Shown in pieces: positions 9,067-18,854 of a DNA stretch of 28,397 bases (its first letter is position 1; every line of letters begins with the position of its first letter). The translations under genes were made by a program, and so were the position numbers. The DNA is from Geosiphon pyriformis. Taxonomy: Eukaryota; Glomeromycota; Glomeromycetes; Archaeosporales; Geosiphonaceae. The notes under the pieces were generated by a model. The model searched no databases, was not told the DNA's origin, and saw only the letters and a program-made list of their open reading frames with translations. The stretch spans positions 1 through 28,397 of the forward strand of contig JAAOMT010000651.1 of NCBI GenBank assembly GCA_016748015.1, read 5' to 3'.

Positions 9067-12000
9067 GGCCACAAGACACTCAAAACAAGAAATCTGCAAA
9101 GACAAAAAAAAGCACAAGGCAAATTGTTTATTATAAAAATACTATTTTTCAAAAAAACATGCACAATTCTGGCCAAAAAATTGTTTAAAAGACTAATTTG
9201 TAACTGCATTAAATATTGTAAAAGATTCAAAGAAGCCCAGCCCAAAACCTGCAAATCCAAAAATCTGTGTTCAAAAAGCCAACCAAAAATCTCAAAAACA
9301 TTAGCAAACATAACAATTGAAGTTAATTTTCTTTTAGCTTAAACCTGCTTAAATGTTTTCAGACCATACAATGAAAGATAATATAACACTTCATTTGAAA
9401 AATCATGGGGCAGCCCAGTCTTTGACTTAAAATTTTTCCTAACCAAAGCATCTCAATGCCAAAAAACAGTGGAAGAAATAAAACTAAACTGAGTACAGTA
9501 GCCAATAATGGGCTGCAAAACTGCCAAAACCAAATACAAGAACTGCTTATTTGAAATAGTCTTCTTTAACACCATATTAGAAAAAAACTTGATATCAAAT
9601 TGAGCCTTAGCCAAACTGGGCTTGGATAAATTATCAGTAAACAAAAAAATATCCAAGTATCTGTAAAATACACCACATTTGGCAATCAAAATAAGTGACC
9701 CACTAATCCTGAGAACAGCATTCTTAACTCTTCTATTGATGGAAATGACAACTATTTTGTTGTTATTGATTAAAATATTATTAATCAAGAAGAATTCACT
9801 GACAATGTTTAATATAAATTGTGTAGCAGTTTGGTTATTTCCAACCCAGATAGTATTATCCACAAAAGCCCCAGCCATGAAAAAAAAAGTCATCCTACTC
9901 ATATTATTAATCTTTTCTGTCTTGGCCACAAACTTGGTATCAATTTGGTAACCACACATATTTTCTTGTCTTTTAACTTTAGACAAAAGAGAGTCATAAA
10001 AAATTTGCCAAAGAAGGAAAAAAAACATCTCACCTTAATTAAGATTATTGAGCACCCAATATCCATTCAAAAAACCAAAATCTGTCATGACTTTATTCAA
10101 CTTATTCTTATAAATTCCACCAAAAAACTTAATGAATCTCTTGCAAATTTTGATATGCCACAAACTAACTTTCAAATAATGCCAACCAACTGAATCATAT
10201 GTCTTGTACATATCTTGCAACACCAACTAAATCTCTTTATCTTTTTTTAAAGTATCTTCAACCACTAAACTGACTGCAAAAATAAGAAACTGTATCAAAG
10301 TATTTTTTATAATAAAGAAGTTATTTTCACAAAGAACACCAAATTTATTGCAGATAAAAAAGATCCAATTTGAGAGAATTTTAGAAAAAATCTTATAAGC
10401 AGTCTTAACCAGAACAATAGGACAAGTATTCATTAAAATGTTATCTTATTTATAAGGTTTGGGTATTATTAAAACTCATGCTCTTTTCCATAAAATCAGA
10501 ACAGCATCCAACTTTAAGCACAAATTCAAAAGATTCAAAAAACTTCTGAAAACATCATCACCACAATTTTTCCACAATACATTAGGAATTCCACTAAGAC
10601 CAGCAGTTTTCCTATTAAACAAGTGTTTGACAACTTAAACCAACTTACTAAAACTGATAATGTTCATAATATTAGAGAAAACATTATTATTCACATGCTG
10701 CAAAGAGACATACTGGTAGGCTCAAAGATCAGACAAAGATCTAGAAACTAAATGCCTTCTGATTTACCTTCTCATTATAGCATTAATCTTAGATTTAATA
10801 TTATTAGAATTCAAAACCAGCTTGTTATCAACAATTAAATAGTTGAGAACCACTTTACAAAATGGTTTATCCAATATACTCTTAATTATACAGCCTTTGT
10901 TTAAGCAAAAATTTTCTATTTTTTTATTAATAACACACCTAATAGCAGCAGATTTAGCAGCTTTAAATTCATGAATCTTAGAACATTAGTAACTTTTTTT
11001 GATCTTAAACAAACAACTAAAAATTTTCATGTTGCTGGTACTATTATTTAACATGTTCTAAATCTCAAGAGTCTTAACATTATCAGCAATTAACCAAGTA
11101 CCAAGAAGTAAATCAGTTTTAAAAAAATCACCAGATTGAAGAGACTTAACTACTTTGGCAACCAGCAGTTCCAGCTTGAAAAACTTAGAAGATTGTCTGT
11201 TGATAAAACATTTGATATTATGAAACCAATGTTTAAAAAAACATTATTAGCTGAATCTACTATCACCTTTTTCAACAAATTTCACATAGTATTAAGATTT
11301 CTACTAGCATTTGCAAATAAAAACTCACCAATTACAGAAAAAAACTTGACAGAAACACATTCTTTAAAATAAGCCCATTTGGAAGCATTCACATTAGCAA
11401 TTTTAAACTTCTAATAATTTCTATTAGCTTGTTTGCACAAACCATTTAAATAAAAATCCAAAAGTCTACTTAGACCAACTGATACTATAACAGCCTTGTG
11501 ATCAGTATCAAAAAAATCAGAAGCAGAAACAACTCCATAACTAATAATTGCTAATGATAGATATTTACTGAAAAAAATGTAATCAATAATCTTCTTGACT
11601 CTTCTCAAATTGCTCTATGTAGAGGTCTTGACCAAATAATAACCTCTAAGTGAATTGACCAAACTCAAATCCAAACAAAAATGAAAGCTTACACTCTTTT
11701 TAGAACCATTTTCATTAAAATTCTCACTCAAAACCACAAAAGTGCTGGTGTTAACTGTTCTTGCAATAAAAAAATTAATCTCAACTGTCTGATCAAACTT
11801 AGTCCCAACAAAAACACCAGCATACAAACCCAAAATTGTGACTGAAAGCTTGCCCTTGAAAAAAAGCCAAACTGAAATAACATGGCCAAGCATCTCTTCA
11901 ATCTTGAAAACATGTTAAACCAAAAAATTGTTTATAATAATTATTACTCTAACACCAAGAAAACTTTTATCCAAACCAGATGTAAACACTTACACACTAT

Positions 12001-12169
12001 TAAACTTGTTTATAATCTATGGCTTAATACTAAACTTCAATTTTGTTTCTATGATTATTGAAATTATATTATCAGAGTTCATGTGCCAATGCACAATATC
12101 TTTCTGCTTAGCTAATACATTAATGCCATGAACATTGCATGTAACAATTTTCCAAACCAAACCACTTAT
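7518..12169 (-). pseudogene. LINE2 ORF2: endonuclease, reverse transcriptase, RNase H remnant
   Basis: Endonuclease 12166-11411 in one frame: VWKIVTCNVHGI, ETKLKF, SENFNENGS (the GGDFN Asp has become Asn), IDYIFFS and DTDHKAV. The linker 11410-10440 is broken by frameshifts. Reverse transcriptase about 10600-9450, with one frame kept from there to the end: GLSGIPNVLW, LQDMYKTYDSVGWHYL (motif A, about 10217-10165) and AFVDNTIW (motif C near 9855-9875, second Asp changed to Asn, so catalytically dead). RNase H near 8830-8440 is eroded: YTDGS appears as YIVGS and the AEL Glu as KL, although SHSGVLGN is still recognisable. The C-terminal motif CLHCGEIEFSNYVFTY lies near 8070-8020. The end CLFFSGFGGLTSVCIRA stops at 7518. 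At LINE1 stops 4090, 4479 and 4653 this copy keeps Trp. Confidence 0.88.
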
Positions 12170-14012
12170 TAGAAAAAAAAGGCACCTGAAAACTTAATCC
12201 AGCACACAACTAATCTAATTTCATCAAAATTGAACCAATAAAAGTCTTAAAAGCCACCAATTTAGACTCTAAACAGCCCATTTTAATAGTTAACATTTTC
12301 AAACTACTCAGACCCAGAACTGAAACATCAAAGACAATGAAGAAAGAAAACAAAGACACCAGCATAGGACTGTCCAAAATCATAGTCAAACCCAAATCCA
12401 AATCGGCAGTCATTAAAATAGTCAAGACATGAAAAAAAGAAATAGAACCCAGAGGCACCAATTCCAAATTGTTAAGCTTGTACACAATACTAGAAACCTG
12501 ATTTGTTAAAAGTTTCAAGGAGTGTTCTAAGGAGGCCAAACAAGTATTTAAGAGTGAGTTATTAGCAGAGATAAAAAAAAAGTACTATCCAAACTTGAAA
12601 TACCAGAAAGAAAAGAACCAAGACCAAAATTGAAGCAAGTACTATTAAAAAAACCAGCAAGTAAGACTACTTGGACCCAAGATTTGTCACCAAAGACAGC
12701 AGAATAAGAGATTGGAACACACTTCTTTTCATACAATTTGGTAAGCTGAAACAATTTTCCTCAGAAACAACTTTTTTATAGAACTTTTTTGATGATGACA
12801 GTACAGATACACCTAATACATCACATTCAAGAGCTGAATGTCCAAAATGCCTACACTTCTTACAATAAACCAAATTCATCTTAGCCCAAAAAAGCCTTAT
12901 TTCACCGAAAATCAGCTCTGTGCAAAAAACAGATTCTAAATTTTTTTTAAAGTTAAAGCCAATTACAGCACAGTGAATTTTATTACCAGCTTCTATAGAT
13001 TTATTTATAATGCAAGTTTTTTTACCAGTCTTTTCCAAAAAAGTTCCAAGATCATATGCTGTTATTTTTACTGGCAAAATAAACAGAAGTGCTCTAAACT
13101 GATTTTTAAATGCCCAAATTTCACAATTTTCTACAGTCTTGGCTATGTGCACAGAATTTTTTCTGATTAAGAATGATTATCTTAAGACCAACTAATTAGC
13201 TTGATTTGATTTGGCAAACTTTATCACAGTCTTCTGCTATATTTTAATCAATTGAATTTTGATTGACTTAATCTTTTCAAATTCAGATACTACAACAATA
13301 ATCAAATCTTTAGACATGTTTATGGAAATTTCTTTGATCACCACAGCCCAATTTGATCTTATTTTTTGTCTCTTAAGATTACTATTTATGTCAATTTCTT
13401 TCTTTTTGGCAAATAAAGCAGCCATTTCTATGCTTTTCTCTAAAATAAAGATAGATTAGATAATCTTTTCAAATTTTGAGAGAGTAGCAGTCTTTCCAAA
13501 ACTATTGATTAATGAAAACAATTTTCTGATAACTTGGGTTTTAGCTGTGGCAGATTTGCTCTCTACTATTAAAAGATTAATATTCAAAGTAAATAACTTC
13601 TTAACTAATACTTCTACTGAAGTCTTGATTATCTTTGAGTTAATTTATTTCTTGTTCAGAGAGATGGACAAGCGAAGAGAAAAAACAACTTTATAATTAT
13701 TTATATTAAAATTGGAAAAACTGAGCAGGAAATCAAAGACAGCATTAGTGTTAATATGTTTTACCTTGAGAGTGATAGCACCCAAGTCCAAAAAAACTCA
13801 CTATATATACCAAACATGCAAGCATTCTTATTATTATCAGACAGACTATTTATATTAGAATATATACTATTACCAGATTCAGATTTACTTAAGGAGATAG
13901 ACTTCTTATCATTAGAGTGTTTAATATTTTTAAAAATGACCTTCTTTTTCTGAAAAAAGGAACCACCAGCAGAATTATGAAAAACACTTTTGGATGTCTT
14001 TTTTTTAGACAT
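12168..14012 (-). pseudogene. LINE2 ORF1 with intact CCHC knuckle, several frameshifts
   Basis: The start is MSKKKTSKS at 14012. The reading frame then changes at least four times. Segments: 14012-13761 (N-terminal Ser/Lys-rich), 13425-13237 and 13152-12750 (RRM-like region; FRALLFILPVKITAYDLG matches FLYTLPIGTIAHNLSNL in LINE1), 12754-12548 and 12539-12210 (Val/Leu-rich tail, probable coiled region from EHSLKLLTNQVSSIVYKLNN). The zinc knuckle CKKCRHFGHSALEC at 12864-12823 is a complete CX2CX4HX4C, the clearest evidence in the window that this ORF is a nucleic-acid-binding gag-like protein. The ORF1 stop is expected at 12168 (TAA), overlapping the ORF2 start. Confidence 0.82.
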
Positions 14013-14157
14013 GATACTACTTGTAATAGCTTTCAAATTCACGAAAAATGGGTTATTAGGTAAAAAAATATTGATATAAATTAACAAAAAAAAACAAAAA
14101 ACTTCTTTTCAGAAAATGTGCTTTTTGAAAATTTATTGGAGGTAAAAAAGAAAGAAG

Positions 14158-14171
14158 ATTTTATTAAAAAA
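14158..14171. repeat. Possible target-site duplication of LINE2
   Basis: attttattaaaaaa here against attttaataaaaga at 7365-7378, 12 of 14 matching. Such matches are easy to get by chance in DNA this AT-rich. The shared 5' motif just before it is the stronger argument. Confidence 0.4.
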
Positions 14172-14825
14172 TTTTATGTATTATTTATAAGTAAATTTGG
14201 TTAATATATACAATTAACCAAATAATTTTTACAAATATATTTATTATGTTTGGAATTATTTTACAATTTTTTTGGATAATAATTCTTTTTTTTTAAGAAG
14301 CAAAAAAAGTAGCAAGCTTTTTTTTCAACTTTTTATTACATTTAAATCTCCAATTATCTTTTAAATTAATAATAAAAAAAAGTTTATAGTTAATATAATT
14401 AGAAAATTAACAGAATATAATTAATTAATTATATTATAAATAAATTTTCAAGACATTTTTAATTTTAAAAATTAATTAAATAAACAAATAATATAATTCA
14501 ACAAAAATTTTTAAAATAAATAGAGAATAAAAAAACTAATAATTAGTTGTATAGTTTATATTAAGTAATATGTAAAAAATATTATTTTTATATTAATTGA
14601 ATTATTTAAACAATTATTAATTTATTTTTATGTTTAGATATAATAAACACAAAAGTTTTTGTAGTTATTGGTTTTTTATTTTATTAAAAAATATTTAAAC
14701 AAAAAATTTTACATAAATTAATTTCTTTTTGAATTTTTTTTTAAACAATTAATTATACAAGAAAAATTTTTTTTTAATGACTTGAATATAGAACCAACTA
14801 ATAAAAAACCAATTTAACAGAAAAT
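14172..14825. other. AT-rich intergenic stretch
   Basis: About 650 bp with no coding pattern on either strand. The only local structure seen is a perfect 10-bp hairpin at 14196-14222. It probably represents DNA that flanked LINE2 before the minisatellite begins. Confidence 0.6.
14196..14222. repeat. Perfect 10-bp hairpin, 7-base loop
   Basis: tttggttaat (14196-14205) pairs exactly with attaaccaaa (14213-14222) around atataca. No T-run, gene end or known element terminus is attached, so no function is proposed. Confidence 0.6.
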
Positions 14826-15390
14826 CAAAAATAATAATAATTAGCAATAAAACAAATTACAACAACAAAATAACCAGTAATAAAAGCAAAATAACTAGTA
14901 ATAAAATAACCAACAACAAAAACAGCAAGATAATAAATAACAAAATAATTAGTAATAACAAAATAATAGATAATAAGATAATTAACAATAATAACAAAAT
15001 AATAGATAATAAGATAATTAATAATAATAGTAAGATAATAAATAATAGGATAATTAACAATAGTAATAAAATAATATACAACAAAATAATTAGTAGTAGC
15101 AATAAAATAATAAGTAACAAGATAATTAACAATAATAATAACAAGATAATTAGCAGCAGTAATAAGATAATATGTAACAAAATAATAGACAATAAAATAA
15201 TAAACAGTAACAACAAAATAATAAACATCAAAATAATCAACAGTAATAATAAAATAATATGTAACAAAATAATTAACAGCAGCAAAATAATAGATAACAA
15301 AATAACTAGCAATAACAATAAAATAATTAGTAACAAGATAATCAGTAACAGCAACAAAATAATTTATACAAGATAATCAGTAGTAGTAAA
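14826..15390. repeat. 36-bp minisatellite, left block
   Basis: Roughly 15 degenerate copies of a 36-bp unit. A typical unit joins aataacaaaataatatgt and aacaagataattagcaac, so the unit is two related 18-bp halves. Some copies are shortened to 33 or 24 bp. The unit length is a multiple of three and has few stop codons on the minus strand, which gives a long Leu/Ile-rich open frame with no gene-like features. The right block (23192-23660) has the same unit, strand and phase, so the two are one array split by the hAT element. Confidence 0.85.
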
Positions 15391-15439
15391 TAGAGTTTTA
15401 ATCAAATTGAATTAAATTAAATCAATTTTTTAAAATAAA

Positions 15440-15540
15440 TTCAGTTTAAATTTGGCATTTAACTTTTTTGACAAGTCTGAATTTGGTTCAAGTCTGGTTT
15501 GAAATTTACAAACTTGTTCAAGTTTAATAAAATTAAAAAA
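15440..15540. repeat. hAT left subterminal repeats
   Basis: Contains fragments such as aatttggttcaagtctggtt and aaacttgttcaagttt. The run aagtctggtttga also occurs near 23083 in the other subterminal region. Clusters of short motifs near the ends usually bind the hAT transposase; that role is inferred here. Confidence 0.5.
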
Positions 15541-15714
15541 AAATATAACTTGTACTACTTGTTTATCAATTATTATTTTGTTTAATTACTATAATTAGTT
15601 AAAGAAATATATAAAACTATGTATAACAAATTTATTTTCTAACTTACCAAAATAAATTTATTGTTAGTATTATCCAATATTATTAAATATTTAAAATTTA
15701 AAATAACAGAATTT

Positions 15715-16375
15715 AATAACCCAAATAGTCCAAATATTAATATATTTAGTAAGTATAGTTTTCAAAGTAAAATGGGACTATTTTGATAAGTTTGAAGAAA
15801 TAAAAAAAACAGCTAAATCTACAATCTCAAAATGTGCATATAAATCATTTTTTTGTGAAACTACAGATACTACCAAACTTTTATAGCATTATTTAGAGGT
15901 TTTCTACTAAACAGTATATATTACAATGAAAGAATATTATAAGAAAAAGCAAAATGGTTAAAAACATTATAAGTTAATTCAAAAAATATTTTAATAGATA
16001 AAATTGCTATTTTTTTTTTATGATTTTTATTTACTCTTTTTTTATACAAGTTTATCATTAATTTTATTAGTTATAATCTAATTTTTTTTAACAGTTTTTT
16101 ACTATTACTCTTGATAATATTGCAAATAATAGTACTTTTATAAGAGAATTAGCAAAAAAATTAGAAAAAAAAAACATTTAATAAAACTTAAAAAACTTTT
16201 GATTTTAATATTTTGATTATATTCTAAATTTGGCAGTACAAATGATTTTAGATAAAATAAAAAATGATATTTCTAAGGTATTTATTAAAAATCCAAACTG
16301 AATATATTTACATAAAATTTTATTAATATAAACTTTGTATAAATTAAAGATTAAAGAACTTAATTCTATAATTTG
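15715..16375 (+). pseudogene. hAT transposase, N-terminal part (BED finger and first catalytic region)
   Basis: 15767-15910 reads WDYFDKFEEIKKTAKSTISK, then CAY and, after about 12 residues, TTKLL-stop-HYLE. This follows the BED zinc-finger pattern (aromatic W and F, CxxC, then Leu/His); the two Cys of CxxC and one His have changed. After a frameshift, 16101-16170 reads ITLDNIANNSTFIRELAKKL, the hAT T-x-D-N-x-x-N-N signature with the Asp retained. 16215-16250 reads YILNLAVQMILDKIKND, the conserved block that follows. The frame reaches the TA at 16376-16377, where the Tc1/mariner element is inserted. The protein would be a cut-and-paste transposase; this copy is dead. Confidence 0.78.
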
Positions 16376-16377
16376 TA

Positions 16378-16403
16378 CAGGGGGGTATAAAAAGTATTAG
16401 ACA
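16378..16403 (+). repeat. Tc1/mariner left terminal inverted repeat
   Basis: Begins CAGGGGGGTATAAAAAG. It differs from the right repeat at its 4th and 22nd positions only. Confidence 0.93.
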
Positions 16404-16595
16404 CTTAATATAATATATAAAAAAGGCTATATATAGTAATACCATTACCAATTTAAGCCATAATTTTTTTTATAATTACTTATAGTTATAATCTACAAAT
16501 CAACATAAATTGCGTCCTTGTAAAACACAACAGTGGATCATACATGTATTTATAAAATATCAACATTCTTGTTGTGAAAAAATTTACTGCATCAA

Positions 16596-17633
16596 ATGTG
16601 TCTTAGAAAAAAACTTTCTGAATACCAAAAAGGAGGGATTATTTCAGCAAAAAAGTTAAAACATACAAATAGTAAAATTTCAATGACTATTAGATGTTCA
16701 TGTTCTTCTGTAATATGTGTATGGAAGTTATACAAACTAAAAAAACTTCCTAAAAAATGAATGGGCTGACCACAAATTCTTGACAAACGTGCACATGAAC
16801 AACTCAAATATTCAATAATGGAGAATAAAGAAACCTACTGTCAAACTCTTTCTCAAATATGATTGAATTTTATTAAAGATACCAACAAATCTATTTCTAT
16901 ACAAACTATTCAAAATAGATTAGCTTAAGAAGGACTTTGCTCATGCATTCCTCATCTCAAGCCATTAATTTCCAAATTAAATAAAGAAAAACATTTACAA
17001 TGGGCTTGTACTTATGAAAATTGAACAGTAGAAGATTTTAAACAAGTTGTTTGGTCAGATGAATCTACATATACACAATTTAGGACTACAGGATTTGGAC
17101 ATGTATGGTGTAAACCTTCCGAAGAGTTTCATAAGGATTGTATTATAGTCACAGTTAGAAAAAGCTTTGGTCGCATGTTTTGGAGATGTTTTTCATGGGT
17201 TGGTTTGGGTTCTTTAGTTCCTTTGGTTGGTCATATTACTGGAGTTATACATTACAAAACTTTGGCTAATTATGCAATTCCTACGGTAAAACTTCATGCA
17301 AAAAAAACTAAAAAAAAGTTTTTTTTTTAGGAAGACAATGCACCAATTCACACATCAAAAGTTGCGCATTCTTTTCTTACCTCTTCAAATGTTGAATTAC
17401 TTCCTTGGCCAGCACAAAGTCCTGATATTACTCCAATAGAAAATCTTTGGTCATATATTGAAGTTAAAATTTGTCAATGTAATTCACAACTCTTAAATAT
17501 TGTACAATTGAAACAGTAGATTAAGGAAAAATGGGATGCGATACCTGTAAATTACTATCATAATTTGATCAAGTCTATGCCACATCGAGTTCAAGCTATT
17601 CTTGAAGCAAATGGGGGTCAAACAAAATGCTAA
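16596..17633 (+). pseudogene. Tc1/mariner DD34E transposase, seven internal stops
   Basis: 345 codons in one uninterrupted frame from ATG 16596 to TAA 17631, the usual length for the family. N-terminal helix-turn-helix region: KLSEYQKGGIISAKKLKHTN and SSVICVWKLYK, then a G-[R]-P-Q hinge where the Arg codon is now TGA. Catalytic core: VVWSDEST (first Asp), EDNAPIHTS (second Asp, near 17336) and SPDITPIENLW (Glu), with 34 residues between the second Asp and the Glu. Internal stops are TGA 16758, 16767, 16860 and 17022, TAA 16926, and TAG 17328 and 17517. No frameshift is present, so a few substitutions killed it. The TAG at 17328 sits just before EDN, where Gln is usual. The intact enzyme would excise and reinsert the element at TA. 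Confidence 0.93.
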
Positions 17634-17705
17634 CATGTATTTTAATATAATAATAAAAAATTAACGATTCATAAGTTAGTTCTTTTATATAACATATTAT
17701 AAAAA

Positions 17706-17731
17706 TGTCCAATACTTTTTATACCCCTCTG
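17706..17731 (-). repeat. Tc1/mariner right terminal inverted repeat
   Basis: On the minus strand begins CAGAGGGGTATAAAAAG, matching the left repeat at 24 of 26 positions. Confidence 0.93.
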
Positions 17732-17733
17732 TA

Positions 17734-18705
17734 TGTTGTTTTAATGTTTTAAGTTTTTTGAACATGTCTGTAATATATGTCAAATTAAATACTGTAAACT
17801 CATTTTGAATTGTTTTATCTGATAAAATTTTACTTATGACATAGTCAAAAATAAATTATCTCTTAAATTGACAAGTTATTTATTTTTGATTTTGTATATT
17901 TTAAATAAAAAAATTCTAACTGTAAATTTATAAGCATTAAACATTCTTACTAGCACTTATATTGACTTCTATTAATATGTTATTTTACATAATTAGTGGG
18001 CTGTTTTTAATAAAATTGCTAGATTTTTTGAACTATTTAAAAATATTACAATTAAAATGTTAACCAGTTCAAATAATACTGCCTTCTCAATTATTATTTT
18101 TTTAATATCATTTTTAATCATGTCAAAAACACAGTTAATAATAATAAATCTGGTAAAGCATTATAATCTCAATTGTATTTATTTAGTTATTTATTTAATA
18201 TATTTAATATTAGATCTATTATTTATTATAACAGCTAAAACAATAAGAGAAAAGTTGATTGAATATTACTTTAAAACAAATACAATTATAATGCTCTGTA
18301 CTACATTGAATTTAAGAAAAAAATTTAATTATTTTACAAAAAAAAATTTTGGATAATAATATTAATAAAATAAAAAAATTATAAGTTATTAATTTATTTA
18401 AATAGTTTTATTTTTTAATTTTTACATGATAAATAAGTCTTAAGAATATATATTTTTTTTGAAATAAAGTATACACTAAATATTATACCAACATTAAATA
18501 ACAGTTTTTTGTTAAATAGCAATTTTAATAATACTATAGCATCAATTATACAATTTATATTAGAGACAAACTTTAACAATAATAATAAAAAAACTTAACA
18601 AAATTAATTATTATATCTCTGAAAAAATGACCAATAGAAAAATAAATGTAATAATATGGTAAAAGGTATATGATGCAAATTATTTATAATCATCAAAAAT
18701 ATAGA
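17734..18705 (+). pseudogene. hAT transposase, middle part
   Basis: Continues in the frame that was cut at 16376. 17754-17815 reads FFEHVCNICQIKYCK and then NFTYDIVKNKLSLKL, where the PTRWNSTYxM block of hAT transposases belongs; the Arg-Trp pair has become two stops. 17990-18100 reads WAVFNKIARFFELFKNIT and MLTSSNNTAFSI, matching the region before the insertion domain. 18215-18356 reads AKTIREKLIEYYFKTN and CTTLNLRKKFNYFTKKN, a decayed A-L-D/N-P-R-x-K-x-x-Y-F block. 18590-18705 reads YYISEKMTNRKINVIIW-stop-KVYDANYL, the lead-in to the C-terminal dimerisation domain. The protein stops abruptly near 18705 and resumes at 22790. Confidence 0.72.
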
Positions 18706-18854
18706 TCAGCTTAAAATTTTAAATGATAATTTTTATGTGTTTTTATTTATATAATTAAATTTTATTGGTTAATATACATGTGTTTTTAATATATTATTTA
18801 TAATAAAAAATAAAATTTTATTAAATTTTATATAATATAAAACCAAATACAGTA

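Larger units (their letters stand above)
7379..14157 (-). mobile_element. LINE2: full-length non-LTR retrotransposon, heavily decayed
   Basis: Same family and organisation as LINE1 on the opposite strand, about 6.78 kb. Its tail is the T-rich run at 7379-7396 on the plus strand. Its 5' end is placed at 14157 because the minus strand there begins CTTCTTTCTTTT, as in LINE1, and because attttattaaaaaa (14158-14171) resembles attttaataaaaga (7365-7378), a plausible aged target duplication with 12 of 14 matching. ORF order, knuckle, endonuclease, reverse transcriptase and C-terminal motifs all align with LINE1. More frameshifts and stops than LINE1 indicate an older insertion. Confidence 0.88.
16378..17731 (+). 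mobile_element. Complete Tc1/mariner-type transposon inserted in the hAT
   Basis: 1354 bp with 26-bp terminal inverted repeats that match at 24 positions, and a TA dinucleotide on both sides (16376-16377 and 17732-17733), the invariant Tc1/mariner target duplication. It carries a single transposase ORF remnant on the plus strand. The element plus one TA is 1356 bp, a multiple of three, and the hAT frame is the same before and after it, confirming that the ends are exact. Confidence 0.95.

Noticed and set aside
9124-9342. Plus-strand open frames antisense to LINE2 (also 9679-9951, 9819-10193 and 11928-12131)
   Set aside because: They are antisense shadows of the LINE2 reverse transcriptase and endonuclease, which have clear motifs on the minus strand.
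14084-14110. aacaaaaaacttctttt-like run near the LINE2 5' end, similar to 514-532 before LINE1
   Set aside because: It is in plus orientation, while LINE2 is on the minus strand, so it cannot be the family 5' end. Probably chance in low-complexity DNA; the true match is at 14157-14146.
14857-15357. Minus-strand open frame of 166 codons rich in Leu and Ile
   Set aside because: It lies wholly in the 36-bp minisatellite; the frame is open because the unit length is a multiple of three and the unit lacks stops on that strand. It has no start context and no domain.
14826-15390. CRISPR-like array
   Set aside because: There are no unique spacers between the repeats; the whole unit repeats with scattered substitutions, as in a minisatellite.
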